A stretch of 56,725 nt of DNA from Pseudomonadota bacterium. Lineage in GTDB: Bacteria > Desulfobacterota > Desulfovibrionia > Desulfovibrionales > Desulfomicrobiaceae. This document shows, piece by piece, positions 28,801 through 36,404 of this stretch (positions are counted from its first letter, which is position 1; every line of letters begins with the position of its first letter). The notes below the pieces were generated by a model, which did no database searches, was not told the DNA's origin, and saw nothing but the letters and a program-made list of their open reading frames with translations. The translations under genes were made by a program, and so were the position numbers. The stretch lies in assembly GCA_023393525.1 (NCBI GenBank), contig JAEWKZ010000003.1, positions 1 through 56,725 on the forward strand. The letters run 5' to 3'.

Positions 28801-29666
28801 ACTTCGATTTTTTCATTGACATGATGTACTACGGAACTGTTGTTACGCCAAATAGCGGAGTCATGACAGGCGGAGTACATAGACTTAAGATAGAAGCTGA
28901 GCCAGATCCAAGCAAATGGGAACGCAAAGAGATGACAGATACAGACAGACCGCTTACCGGGGCACCCAATATTGGGTTCAAAGACAAAAATGTTTGGGTT
29001 TATTTCGGTACTGGAAAATTTTGGGATGTATCAGATAAAACAGATTTGAGAACACAGTGGATGTACGGCATCATGGAGCCAAAAAAGACAGGCAGCAGCG
29101 CATACAACTTTAGCACAATACCAACCGGAAATCTGATGGATGTTACAGGCATACAAGTCAAGAATGACGGACTTGGCACGTTGGTTTGCAACAGCAGCTT
29201 GGGCGATTGCCCTCCGTCCACGGTCACAACTGTTGAAGAATTGGCAGAATATATTCGTGTAACAACCAGTATTGACGGATGGAAGCGCGCATTGCCCAAC
29301 GTTGGCGAACGAGTGGTAGGTCAACCAACTCTTTTTGGCGGCCTTACCAATTTCACCACATTCACGCCTTCCAGTGACTATTGCACAGCAGAAGGAGCAA
29401 GCAAACTTTACGCGCTTTATTATCTGACTGGAACAGCCTGGAAGGAAGATGTGTTCGGCGACAGCACTGCAGAATTCGTCCCGTTCGAAGTCGATTTGGG
29501 CAAAGGAATGGGAGTTTCACCCAGTTTGCACCTTGGCAGCGAGGAGGGCGTGAGGGCATACGTGCAGACAAGCACCGGCAGCATCATCGAAATTCATCAG
29601 CCCAACCTGCCGATACCCAACGTCAAGTCCGGTCGTGGAGGTTGGCACACGTTTGAAGTGGAGTAA
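25851..29666 (+). CDS. pilY1: PilY1-like adhesin/tip protein (cassette II)
   Basis: 1271 aa, signal peptide ending near ATA. Same layout as the cassette I protein: VWA-type IVDSSGSM near residue 57, GNFLNWAAM, then C-terminal propeller with YFGANDGMLHAVNSG. A calcium-loop-like DDGNGTVDKDEY lies before the propeller. AAGGAG precedes the ATG by 7 nt. The two PilY1 proteins are clearly related but diverged, and this one is encoded in A+T-rich DNA, suggesting separate acquisition rather than recent tandem duplication. Confidence 0.92.
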   Translation: MKYYSIFATGLLVLLAIATPATAKKPAQVEAFSCNNYALDPPFLADAVAPSTTLIVDSSGSMNEHAYREFEVSWKETSTSTSRRAFKGYDETNSYYGFFDTKSYYSYTSADGGYFYIDSTGSWSGNFLNWAAMHRTDIVRKALTGGPYNTITGTYKVSRTDGTSGSQYRGMYHVYDTASSINKQTPYTGKIGLEQSKDNDYLKIYSMTETGSTWTKSPTTALGTFTLRVKSDKQYGLLDRFGHRMRLALFRYDDDGSNNNGGKILNYMTSDPVQISNIINNIDTLTMDSWTPLAETFYTVVGYIQQSKVNINGPKYESDSYEIGKTTTPDPFYFSDLKQNIHCTQQNVILITDGESTQDQNVPDSFKTTDADKGNNDGASYDSSGSGYLDNIAYWAHTTDLRDDIDGFQNINLYTIYAFGSGSQLLKDAAKWGGFIDDNDNGLPDPGEWENSETGEPNNYFEAASGEELENALVVAFSSILNRVSSGSAASVVSTSRKGEGLLYQAVFWPQRSDKDGKEISWAGDVYAYWLDNEGLMHEDSNSNAKLDSADKKLTIWYDSTKQKARACIGGEVVNGTCTGVGSEEKDITSVRHAWSAAKWLNQSVPLPLNQRGTYDTGNDERYIKTWKDDGNGTVDKDEYVSFTSANIDYPYCPAEVIDWIRGDDTVSTSFRSRQIKIDTDYDESEDITVTWRLGDIINSSPTVVAAPAENYDLLWEDPSYTPFYKKYKDRRIMVYFGANDGMLHAVNSGFYSPKDRAYYTHLHSNGTYDNSQGFDLGAEMWAYVPFNLHPHLPCLTDKKYQHQYYVDLKPRVFEAQIFGDDVDHPNGWGTILVTGFNFGGDGQQDLVHEGQYFGSSFFIFDITNPEKEPIFLGEFTYDGEYTMGFALNQPTLVAVKDSVGDKHWYMLFGTGPLTAAGSSTQKAQVIVVPIAKLVDKSTNTANTSFSLRLANDKDKPTMDKMGVLPLSDSNSAMGTGFVSVDYDFDFFIDMMYYGTVVTPNSGVMTGGVHRLKIEAEPDPSKWERKEMTDTDRPLTGAPNIGFKDKNVWVYFGTGKFWDVSDKTDLRTQWMYGIMEPKKTGSSAYNFSTIPTGNLMDVTGIQVKNDGLGTLVCNSSLGDCPPSTVTTVEELAEYIRVTTSIDGWKRALPNVGERVVGQPTLFGGLTNFTTFTPSSDYCTAEGASKLYALYYLTGTAWKEDVFGDSTAEFVPFEVDLGKGMGVSPSLHLGSEEGVRAYVQTSTGSIIEIHQPNLPIPNVKSGRGGWHTFEVE

Positions 29667-29769
29667 CGTTCATTGAGCCTGCGGCGAGAGGCTGGTATCT
29701 TAACGATGCCGGCCTCTCTCGTGGCGTTCTCATTTGACTTTGACCCTCCCCCTCCCTATCAAAGCCCCC

Positions 29770-30222
29770 ATGCCCACCCATTTCCTCGACCGCTTCACCC
29801 CCCGCGCCTACCCCCGCACCCGCATCTTCACAGCGGCCATTGCCTGGTCTACGGTCGGCGTGTTTCTTGTCGTCAAGGGGTGGTATTTTTTCCGAGAGGG
29901 ATCCCGGGAAGGGTTGCTTGCGGCGCTTGCGGCAGGAGCGATGCTGGGGATGCTCAAAAGCAGGTTTGTGCTGGACCGGGTGGCGAGGAATATCATCCAG
30001 CGCATCGGGGCAAAGCCCGCCAGAGCCTGCCTTGGCGGCCTTTTTTCCGTGCGCAACTGGCTGCTCATCGCAATCATGGTCGTGTTCGGGCGAACCTTGG
30101 CGGCGCTGCCCCTCAACGCGGGCGTGAAGACCGGGCTGTACGTGATGGTCGGCATCGGCCTGGTTTGCTCCAGCCGCCTGCTCTGGAATGCCTGGAAAAA
30201 TTCACCCGTCGAGACGCTGTAG
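29770..30222 (+). CDS. Small integral membrane protein
   Basis: 150 aa with about four hydrophobic segments (for example FTAAIAWSTVGVFLVVKGWYFF and WLLIAIMVVFGRTLAAL) and basic loops. Not recognised. Start ATG 29770 (MPTHFLDRF) chosen over an upstream in-frame site; neither has a good ribosome site. Its end overlaps the convergent PHP gene by 21 nt. Confidence 0.6.
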   Translation: MPTHFLDRFTPRAYPRTRIFTAAIAWSTVGVFLVVKGWYFFREGSREGLLAALAAGAMLGMLKSRFVLDRVARNIIQRIGAKPARACLGGLFSVRNWLLIAIMVVFGRTLAALPLNAGVKTGLYVMVGIGLVCSSRLLWNAWKNSPVETL

Positions 30223-31056
30223 AGCCTGATCGACAAGCGCATCAGGCCCTTTCATCCTCCGCTGCGCGAGCATTCCCTCGACCACAGCATATCCGCACCC
30301 CACATCCGCCACGCCATGGGCGTCGTCGCCGTACGCGACGCGTATTCCAAGCCTCGCTGCCGCGTCCAGAATCGGAGCACAGACATAGGGTTCCGTCTGG
30401 CCCTTCAGCAAGGCCCGCGCATTGATATCCAGAACCGCGCCGGCGTCGCGAATCCGTTCCAGATTGCGCATGACCCGCGCCCAGATTTCCGGTTCGGAGA
30501 GCGTGCGCAAGTAGTCGGGATCGTGCAGCCGAATGAGGTCGAAATGGCCAACCACCTCCGGCCTGACCGCATCAAGCATTTCACACTGCGCGTCGAGATA
30601 GGAGGCGTACAGCCCGACCATCCCGCCGCACAGCGATCTGGCCCGTTCATAGAATTCCCCGGAATAGTCAAAGCACGCGCCGCCGACGTGATGCACCGAT
30701 CCCACTATGTAATCCAGCCGATGATGCCGCCTCAACGTGGCCACCCAATGGTCGCAACCCGGATACCATTCGGTCTCCATGCCCACCAGAATTCGCATGC
30801 GCTCCGCGAACCGGTGCGCAAGCCTTCGGGCTTCGGCCACATAAAGGGCGAACCGCGCCTCCATCCACCCAGCCGAACGGCCCAGGGCGATTTCATCCGG
30901 ATACAGTCCGGCATCGTCAAAGGGCGGCATGTGTTCGCTCAACCCCACGCACTCAAACCCCCTCGCGTGATAGGCCGCGACAATGTCCTCCAATGTATCT
31001 CGGGCATGGTCGCAATACTGCCCGCTGTGCCCGCCGTGCAGGCTGGTCTTTCTCAC
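30202..31056 (-). CDS. PHP-domain phosphatase (histidinol-phosphatase HisK type)
   Basis: 284 aa from GTG 31056, which overlaps the stop of the peptidase gene as GTGA. Metal-binding motifs of the PHP family: SLHGGHSGQYCDHA at the N-terminus, GLSEHMPP, VGMETEWYP, GSVHHV, GHFDLIR and the final YGDDAH. Histidinol phosphatase of histidine synthesis is the likeliest role, but other PHP phosphoesterases look similar and no his genes are nearby. Confidence 0.75.
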   Translation of the reverse strand: MRKTSLHGGHSGQYCDHARDTLEDIVAAYHARGFECVGLSEHMPPFDDAGLYPDEIALGRSAGWMEARFALYVAEARRLAHRFAERMRILVGMETEWYPGCDHWVATLRRHHRLDYIVGSVHHVGGACFDYSGEFYERARSLCGGMVGLYASYLDAQCEMLDAVRPEVVGHFDLIRLHDPDYLRTLSEPEIWARVMRNLERIRDAGAVLDINARALLKGQTEPYVCAPILDAAARLGIRVAYGDDAHGVADVGCGYAVVEGMLAQRRMKGPDALVDQALQRLDG

Positions 31057-32441
31057 GACGCGCCGCCCATTTGTTTGCACAGGGCATCGACATCCTTGGG
31101 AATGTCCACGCTCAAGACGTCATGACCCGTCTCCGTGACCAGCACATCGTCCTCGACGCGGATTCCGCCGAAATCCAGGTAGTCATTCAGGGCTTCGTAA
31201 TTGATGAACTCCGCCGAGCGCCGTTCTTCCCGCCATTGTCCGATGAGCGCGGGGATGAAATAGATGCCCGGCTCCACGGTCATGACAAATCCGGGCCGAA
31301 GCCTGCGGGCCATGCGCAGCCCGGACAGACCGAACTGTCCGGAGCGCCGGAACTCTTCGTCATAACCCACGAAATCCTCGCCCAGCGCCTCCATGTCATG
31401 CACATCGAGCCCCAGCATGTGCCCCAGGCCATGAGGGAAAAAAAGGGCGTGCGCCCCGCTTGCGACGGCCTCGGCCGGATCGCCGCGCATCAGTCCGAGG
31501 TCCGACAGCCCCTGGGCCACAACCTTGGCTGCGGCCAGATGGCATTCCAGAAAAGGCACTCCGGGGGCCATGAGCGCGGTGCCTTCGGCCAGGGCTCGAA
31601 GCACCATTCCATAAACATCCTTTTGACGGGGCGTGAAACGTCCACTCACAGGCAAAGTTCGGGTGATGTCCGAGGCATAGCCCAAAGGCGAGACCACGCC
31701 GGAATCGACCAGGAGCAGATCGCCGTCCGCCAGAATCTGGTTGTGGTTGTGGTTGTGCAGCACCTCCCCGCGCCGGGACAGGATCATGGGGAATGCTTCC
31801 CGGCTGCCGCGACCAAGGATGAAGCCCTGCATGCGCCCGTAAAGTTCCGTTTCCGCGACTCCGGGCCGACAGGCGTCCATCAGGACAGCGTACATTTCAG
31901 TGGAGATCGCGACCGCGCGGCGGATCTGGCTGACCTCTTCAGCACTCTTCACGCTGCGCAGTTCCACGACAGCGCGGATCAGCGCAGTGGAACAACCGGC
32001 CTCGACCGCCTGCGGGGCAACGGCCAACAGGCGCGACAGCCGCAGGGTCGCGTCGCCCTGATAGGGGGGAAGATAATGGATGATCCGGCCTCGGGCCTGT
32101 CGCACCGCATCCTCAAGCTCGCGCCTGCTTCCGCAGGCATCGATTCCTGCGCGAGCGGCCAGTTCCGCAAGACGCGGGGCCGGTCCGCTCCAGATGGTGT
32201 GCTCCATGCCCGGATCGGGGCCGAAAAGCGTCTCGCGTCCGCTCTCGCAATCAAGGCACAGGCACAGGCCCGGCGCGTCCAGTCCCGTGAAATACAAAAA
32301 AGCGCCGTCCTGGCGAAAAGGAAAGGTATTGGCGCGGTAGTTCATGCCGATCAGGTCGTTGCCGGGCAAGAGAATGCACCCGCCGCCGACCAGGCGCATC
32401 AGCTCGGCGCGGCGGGCGGCAAAGATGGAGGAATCGAACAT
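31053..32441 (-). CDS. M24B-family Xaa-Pro aminopeptidase
   Basis: 461 aa. The pita-bread metallopeptidase core is in the C-terminal half; the five metal ligands are visible: D in LLVDSG, D in YASDITRTL, H in HGLGHMLGLDVHD, E in TVEPGIYF and E in IRVEDDVLV. An N-terminal aminopeptidase-P-like domain precedes it (PGNDLIGMNYRANTFPFRQDGAFLYFTGL). It removes N-terminal residues before proline. ATG 32441 has CAGGAG upstream. Coupled to the PHP phosphatase. Confidence 0.9.
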   Translation of the reverse strand: MFDSSIFAARRAELMRLVGGGCILLPGNDLIGMNYRANTFPFRQDGAFLYFTGLDAPGLCLCLDCESGRETLFGPDPGMEHTIWSGPAPRLAELAARAGIDACGSRRELEDAVRQARGRIIHYLPPYQGDATLRLSRLLAVAPQAVEAGCSTALIRAVVELRSVKSAEEVSQIRRAVAISTEMYAVLMDACRPGVAETELYGRMQGFILGRGSREAFPMILSRRGEVLHNHNHNQILADGDLLLVDSGVVSPLGYASDITRTLPVSGRFTPRQKDVYGMVLRALAEGTALMAPGVPFLECHLAAAKVVAQGLSDLGLMRGDPAEAVASGAHALFFPHGLGHMLGLDVHDMEALGEDFVGYDEEFRRSGQFGLSGLRMARRLRPGFVMTVEPGIYFIPALIGQWREERRSAEFINYEALNDYLDFGGIRVEDDVLVTETGHDVLSVDIPKDVDALCKQMGGAS

Positions 32442-32592
32442 CGAAGACTCCTGAAGTGACGAAGATGGTGGGCCCGAAGCGTCGGAGGCCAAGCATGTCG
32501 GCTCCTTGCCTTGTTCGGCGCACGTGATTACCTAGGGGCTTCGTATCGGGACGAACCCGAAACGGCAAATCTCTTTTTCCACGGAGACGCAC

Positions 32593-33231
32593 ATGCACTG
32601 GGTTCTTTTGGCCAACGGGCCCCTGACTCTCTCGCCGGTCATCAGGAAGGTCATTTTTTCCGCCGACCGACTGATCGGCGTCGATGGCGGCAGCAGACAT
32701 TTGCGGCCCCTGGATGTTCGGCCTCACCTGGCCGTGGGCGACATGGACTCCATTCCCCAGAATCTGCTTCAGGATTACCGGCAGGCGGGAGTGGAATTAC
32801 ATCTGCACCCACCCAAAAAAGACGCCACGGACCTGGAACTGGCGCTCGAACTGGCTCTCGCGCGCGGCGCGACCCGCATATCCATCCTGGGCGGCACCGG
32901 CGGGCGGCTCGACCACACCCTGGGCAACCTCTTCCTCCTGTCCCGCTGCCTGCCCGCCGGAGTCCCGGCCCGCATCATGGACCAGGAGCAATGCGTGCAC
33001 CTCACGGATCAGTCCCTGACCATAAGCGGCGCGATCGGCGACACCCTGTCCCTGCTTCCAGCCACCCCCGAAGCCTGCGGCGTGAGCCTCTCCGGCCTGG
33101 AATACCCGCTGAGCGATGCCACCCTGACCTTCGGCACCAGTTGGGGCATGAGCAACGTCTTCGTCGAAACCCAGGCTACCGTGACCCTGCGCAGCGGACG
33201 GCTGTTCGTGTTTCATCTGTACGGTTCTTGA
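32593..33231 (+). CDS. thiN: Thiamine diphosphokinase
   Basis: 212 aa. Conserved motifs AVGDMDS, KKDATDLELAL and GGTGGRLDHTLGN identify thiamine pyrophosphokinase, which makes thiamine diphosphate from thiamine and ATP. GGAG lies 7 nt before the ATG. It is divergent from the peptidase gene across about 150 bases and is followed by the MITE-like hairpin. Confidence 0.92.
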   Translation: MHWVLLANGPLTLSPVIRKVIFSADRLIGVDGGSRHLRPLDVRPHLAVGDMDSIPQNLLQDYRQAGVELHLHPPKKDATDLELALELALARGATRISILGGTGGRLDHTLGNLFLLSRCLPAGVPARIMDQEQCVHLTDQSLTISGAIGDTLSLLPATPEACGVSLSGLEYPLSDATLTFGTSWGMSNVFVETQATVTLRSGRLFVFHLYGS

Positions 33232-33260
33232 TAGCTAAATTTGAAAACACAGGATGGGAA

Positions 33261-33380
33261 GGCTGTTCAAAAATGGTGAGATGCTAGGAACAAAGAAAAT
33301 CCAGGCCCGAAGCGTATTTTGCATACGTGAGGGTCTGGATTTTTTGCAGTGACGACGCAGATCGCCGTTTTTCAACAGCC
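33261..33380. repeat. MITE-like palindromic element
   Basis: About 120 bp with imperfect terminal inverted repeats: GGCTGTTCAAAAATGG at the left and the complement of GGCTGTTGAAAAACGG at the right. A nested inner repeat (AAAATCCAGGCCC with GGGTCTGGATTTT) and a small central CGTAT/ATACG stem make one long hairpin. No coding capacity. It lies between convergent thiN and proB, 2 nt from the proB stop, and could terminate both. Confidence 0.75.
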
Positions 33381-33382
33381 GG

Positions 33383-34537
33383 TTAAAGGGAGCTATCGAG
33401 CACCATATTATCGCGGTGCACGACCTCCTGATGCGGGCAGGGGCCCAGGATCTTTTCGATCTCGGAGCTGCTCAGACCCTGGATCTTGCGCAGTTCCACG
33501 GCCTTGAAATTCGTCAGGCCCACGCCCACGGCTCCGCCATCCAGACGCACGATCCTGACCAGGGAGCCCATGCCGAAATTGCCTTCCACCCCGGCGATGC
33601 CTGCGGCCAAAAGGCTCTTGCCCTTGCCGGTCAGGGCGCGGGCGGCCCCGTCGTCAACCACGATGGTTCCGGCCGGGTCCAGGTGATAGGCCAGCCAGAA
33701 CTTCCGGCCCGAAAGCATCTTCTGCGTCGGGGCGATCCAGGTGCCCAGATCTTCCAGATCGAACACCCGCTCCAGCACGTGCTTCTGGCGTCCCGAGACG
33801 ATGAGCGTCGGCACGCCGATGCTCGCCGCGCGACGGGCGGCCATGAGCTTGCTGAGCATGCCGCCGGTCCCTGCTCCGGTCTTGCCCCTGCACATGGACT
33901 GCAAACTCAGATCGGAAATGTTGTCGATGCAGGGCACAAATCGGGCGTCCGGGTTTTCCAGCGGATTGTCGTCGAAAACCCCGTCGGCGGAAGTCAGGTT
34001 GATGATCACATCCGCCCCCACCAGATTGGCTACCATGGAGGAAAGGGCGTCGTTGTCGCCGAACTTGAGTTCCTGCACGGCCACGGTGTCGTTCTCGTTG
34101 ACGATGGGAATGACCTTCCAGTCCAGCAGGCGGCACATGGTGTTGCGGGCGTTCAGGAACCGCTCGCGGCTGCGCAGGTCGTCCTTGGTCAGCAACACCT
34201 GCGCGGTGACCTTGTCATAGTGGGCGAAGGCCTCGTCGTAGCTGTGCATGAGTCGGCTCTGACCCACGGCGGAGGCCGCCTGCTTGTGGACCATGCATCC
34301 GGCGGCCCGCTCCGGGCCCAGCACGCAGCGCCCGGCGGCCACGGCTCCGGAGGTGACCAGCACGATTTCAAGACCCCGGTCGTGCAGTCCGGCGATCTGG
34401 TCGGCCAGACGATTCACAACGCGGGGATCAAGCCCCTTTTCCGTGGTCAAGACAGCGCTGCCAACCTTGATGATGACCCGCTTGGCTTTCTCCAGAATAC
34501 GGCGGCGCTGCTCACGCCATTGAGTCGATTGTTCCAT
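33383..34537 (-). CDS. proB: Glutamate 5-kinase
   Basis: 384 aa. Amino acid kinase domain (KRVIIKVGSAVLT, LVTSGAVAAGR, IPIVNENDTVAV, KFGDNDALSSMVANL) and C-terminal PUA domain (GTIVVDDGAARALTGKGKSL). First step of proline synthesis. ATG 34537 overlaps the end of obgE by 26 nt, so the two are translationally coupled. proA is not in the window. Confidence 0.95.
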   Translation of the reverse strand: MEQSTQWREQRRRILEKAKRVIIKVGSAVLTTEKGLDPRVVNRLADQIAGLHDRGLEIVLVTSGAVAAGRCVLGPERAAGCMVHKQAASAVGQSRLMHSYDEAFAHYDKVTAQVLLTKDDLRSRERFLNARNTMCRLLDWKVIPIVNENDTVAVQELKFGDNDALSSMVANLVGADVIINLTSADGVFDDNPLENPDARFVPCIDNISDLSLQSMCRGKTGAGTGGMLSKLMAARRAASIGVPTLIVSGRQKHVLERVFDLEDLGTWIAPTQKMLSGRKFWLAYHLDPAGTIVVDDGAARALTGKGKSLLAAGIAGVEGNFGMGSLVRIVRLDGGAVGVGLTNFKAVELRKIQGLSSSEIEKILGPCPHQEVVHRDNMVLDSSL

Positions 34538-35558
34538 CCTCGGTCTCGTCCTTGACGGTCTGCAAATGCAGGGCCCACATGGCCTCAAGCACCTCGGCCA
34601 CACCCGTTTCATCCAACGCCGACATGAAGTACACCTTGAGCCCGAGGCGGTCAAAGGCCTCGCGCACCTCGGCCAGACGCTTCTCGTCGGCCAGATCGAC
34701 CTTGTTGACCACGCGCATCTGCGGCTTCTCGGCCAAAGCGGGATCGAACTGACGCAACTCGTCGTCGAGAATGTGGAACCCGGAAAGCGGGTCGTCCACG
34801 TTCACGTCCTCTATGCTCAGGATGTGCACCAGAAAGCGCGAGCGCTCCACATGACGCAAAAAGGTGTGTCCCAGGCCAAGGCCCGTATGGGCGCCCTCGA
34901 TCAGGCCGGGAATGTCCGCCACCACGAGCTTGCGCTCCATCTCGTCGATGACCACGCCCAGGTTGGGCGAAAGGGTGGTGAAGGGGTAGGCCGCGATTTT
35001 GGGCCGCGCCGCCGAAATGCGCGAAATGAATGTGGACTTTCCCGCGTTGGGCAGCCCCAGCAGACCTACATCGGCAAAAACCTTGAGTTCCAGGCGGATG
35101 TATTTTTCCACGCCCGGCTCCCCCGGCTGCGCGAAACGCGGCACCTGCATGACCGAGGACTTGAAGTGCGCGTTGCCCTTGCCGCCCCGGCCGCCCTCGG
35201 CCACGACGATCTCCTGGCCGTCCCTGGTGAAGTCGGCGATGAGACGCTCCCCTTCCGGGGTCTCCTCAAAGACCTGGGTGCCCACCGGCACCTCGACGAT
35301 CCTGTCCACCCCGGCCCGGCCATAACAGAGCCGCCCGCTTCCTGGCTTGCCGTTCTCGGCCTCCTGAATGGAGGCGTGGCGGTAATCGTAGAGGGTCAGC
35401 AGGTTCGTGCTGGCCCGGAAAATCACGTCTCCGCCCTTGCCGCCGTCCCCGCCGTCGGGACCGCCCCGGGGCACATATTTCTCCCGCCGAAACGACACGC
35501 TGCCTCCGCCGCCGCTTCCGGAGCGGATGATGATCTTGGCCTCGTCTACAAATCTCAT
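34512..35558 (-). CDS. obgE: Obg-family GTPase
   Basis: 348 aa. Glycine-rich Obg domain at the N-terminus (SGSGGGGSVSFRREKYVPRG), then the G domain: G1 GLPNAGKS, G3 DIPGL, G4 NKVD, G5 SALD. Binds the large ribosomal subunit and controls ribosome maturation. GGAGAGAAC precedes ATG 35558. Member of the rplU-rpmA-obgE-proB unit. Confidence 0.96.
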   Translation of the reverse strand: MRFVDEAKIIIRSGSGGGGSVSFRREKYVPRGGPDGGDGGKGGDVIFRASTNLLTLYDYRHASIQEAENGKPGSGRLCYGRAGVDRIVEVPVGTQVFEETPEGERLIADFTRDGQEIVVAEGGRGGKGNAHFKSSVMQVPRFAQPGEPGVEKYIRLELKVFADVGLLGLPNAGKSTFISRISAARPKIAAYPFTTLSPNLGVVIDEMERKLVVADIPGLIEGAHTGLGLGHTFLRHVERSRFLVHILSIEDVNVDDPLSGFHILDDELRQFDPALAEKPQMRVVNKVDLADEKRLAEVREAFDRLGLKVYFMSALDETGVAEVLEAMWALHLQTVKDETEDGTIDSMA

Positions 35559-35597
35559 GTTCTCTCCAGGTCCGTGGCGAAAAGCCGCCGGACAGCA

Positions 35598-35634
35598 AAA
35601 AAAGCCGCCCAAGAGCACTCTCTTGAAGCGGCTT
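35598..35634 (-). terminator. Terminator/attenuator between rpmA and obgE
   Basis: Reverse strand stem of AGCCGC-TT-CAAGAG with CTCTTG-GG-GCGGCT, loop AGTG, followed by seven T. It probably lets only part of transcription pass from the ribosomal protein genes into obgE-proB. Confidence 0.85.
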
Positions 35635-35659
35635 GAAAAAGGCTTGCGCGGGACAAAGC

Positions 35660-35926
35660 CTAGACGGCGGGAACGATATTGACCCTAGTCTTGACCTTGT
35701 TCTTGCGGGTATACTTTTCAAACTTCACCACGCCGTCGATGAGCGCGAAAAGAGTGAAATCCTTGCCCACGCCGACGCCCACGCCGGGATGAACCTTGGT
35801 GCCATGCTGACGCACCAGGATGTTGCCCGCCAATACCGTCTGGCCTCCGAACTTCTTCACGCCCAGTCGCTGACCGGCACTGTCGCGTCCGTTGCGTGAA
35901 CTACCACCTGCTTTTTTATGAGCCAT
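35660..35926 (-). CDS. rpmA: 50S ribosomal protein L27
   Basis: 88 aa. MAHKKAGGSSRNGRDSAGQR and the body VKKFGGQTVLAGNILVRQHG are diagnostic. The N-terminus lacks the cleaved extension known from Firmicutes. 15 nt downstream of rplU. Confidence 0.98.
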   Translation of the reverse strand: MAHKKAGGSSRNGRDSAGQRLGVKKFGGQTVLAGNILVRQHGTKVHPGVGVGVGKDFTLFALIDGVVKFEKYTRKNKVKTRVNIVPAV

Positions 35927-35941
35927 GTTTTCCTCCCGACA

Positions 35942-36253
35942 CTAGGCCTGAATGGATTTCACTTTCAGGGTGGTGAAATCCTGACGGTGTCCCTGTTTTT
36001 TACGATAATCCTTGCGGCGTTTCTTTTTGAAAATGATGATCTTCTTGTCACGACCATGCTCAACCACTTCGCACTGCACGGCTGCGCCGTCGACAAAGGG
36101 CTGTCCGATCTTGACATCGGCGCCGGCGCCAACCAGCAGGATCTTGTCCAGAGTAATCTCCGAACCGGCCTGCACGTCAAGCTTGGCTACCTTCAGACTG
36201 CGGCCTTCTTCCACCCGAAACTGCTTTCCGCCCGTTTCCACGATTGCAAACAT
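35942..36253 (-). CDS. rplU: 50S ribosomal protein L21
   Basis: 103 aa. MFAIVETGGKQFRVEEG, DKILLVGAGADVKIGQP and FKKKRRKDYRKKQGHRQ are typical of L21. ATG 36253 has GGAGGT upstream; a longer open frame upstream is the leader region, not coding. Confidence 0.98.
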   Translation of the reverse strand: MFAIVETGGKQFRVEEGRSLKVAKLDVQAGSEITLDKILLVGAGADVKIGQPFVDGAAVQCEVVEHGRDKKIIIFKKKRRKDYRKKQGHRQDFTTLKVKSIQA

Positions 36254-36367
36254 CTTGCGACCTCCAAAATATTGAACGACGTGGCTACCTCTTCCGAGGC
36301 ACCTCGTCAAGACTCTGATCACGCTACAAAGCCGCCCGGAGCAGGACAGCTGTCGAGAGGGAGGATG

Positions 36368-36396
36368 CAAATAAGACGAAACCCGCCCTCCGTCAA
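36368..36396 (-). promoter_or_regulatory. rplU: Promoter of the rplU operon
   Basis: Reverse strand TTGACG (36391-36396), 17-nt spacer, TATTTG (36368-36373), 9 nt after the kinase stop. It leaves a leader of about 105 nt before rplU, long enough for leader control; I see no strong hairpin in it. Confidence 0.45.
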
Positions 36397-36404
36397 CAAA
36401 AAAT

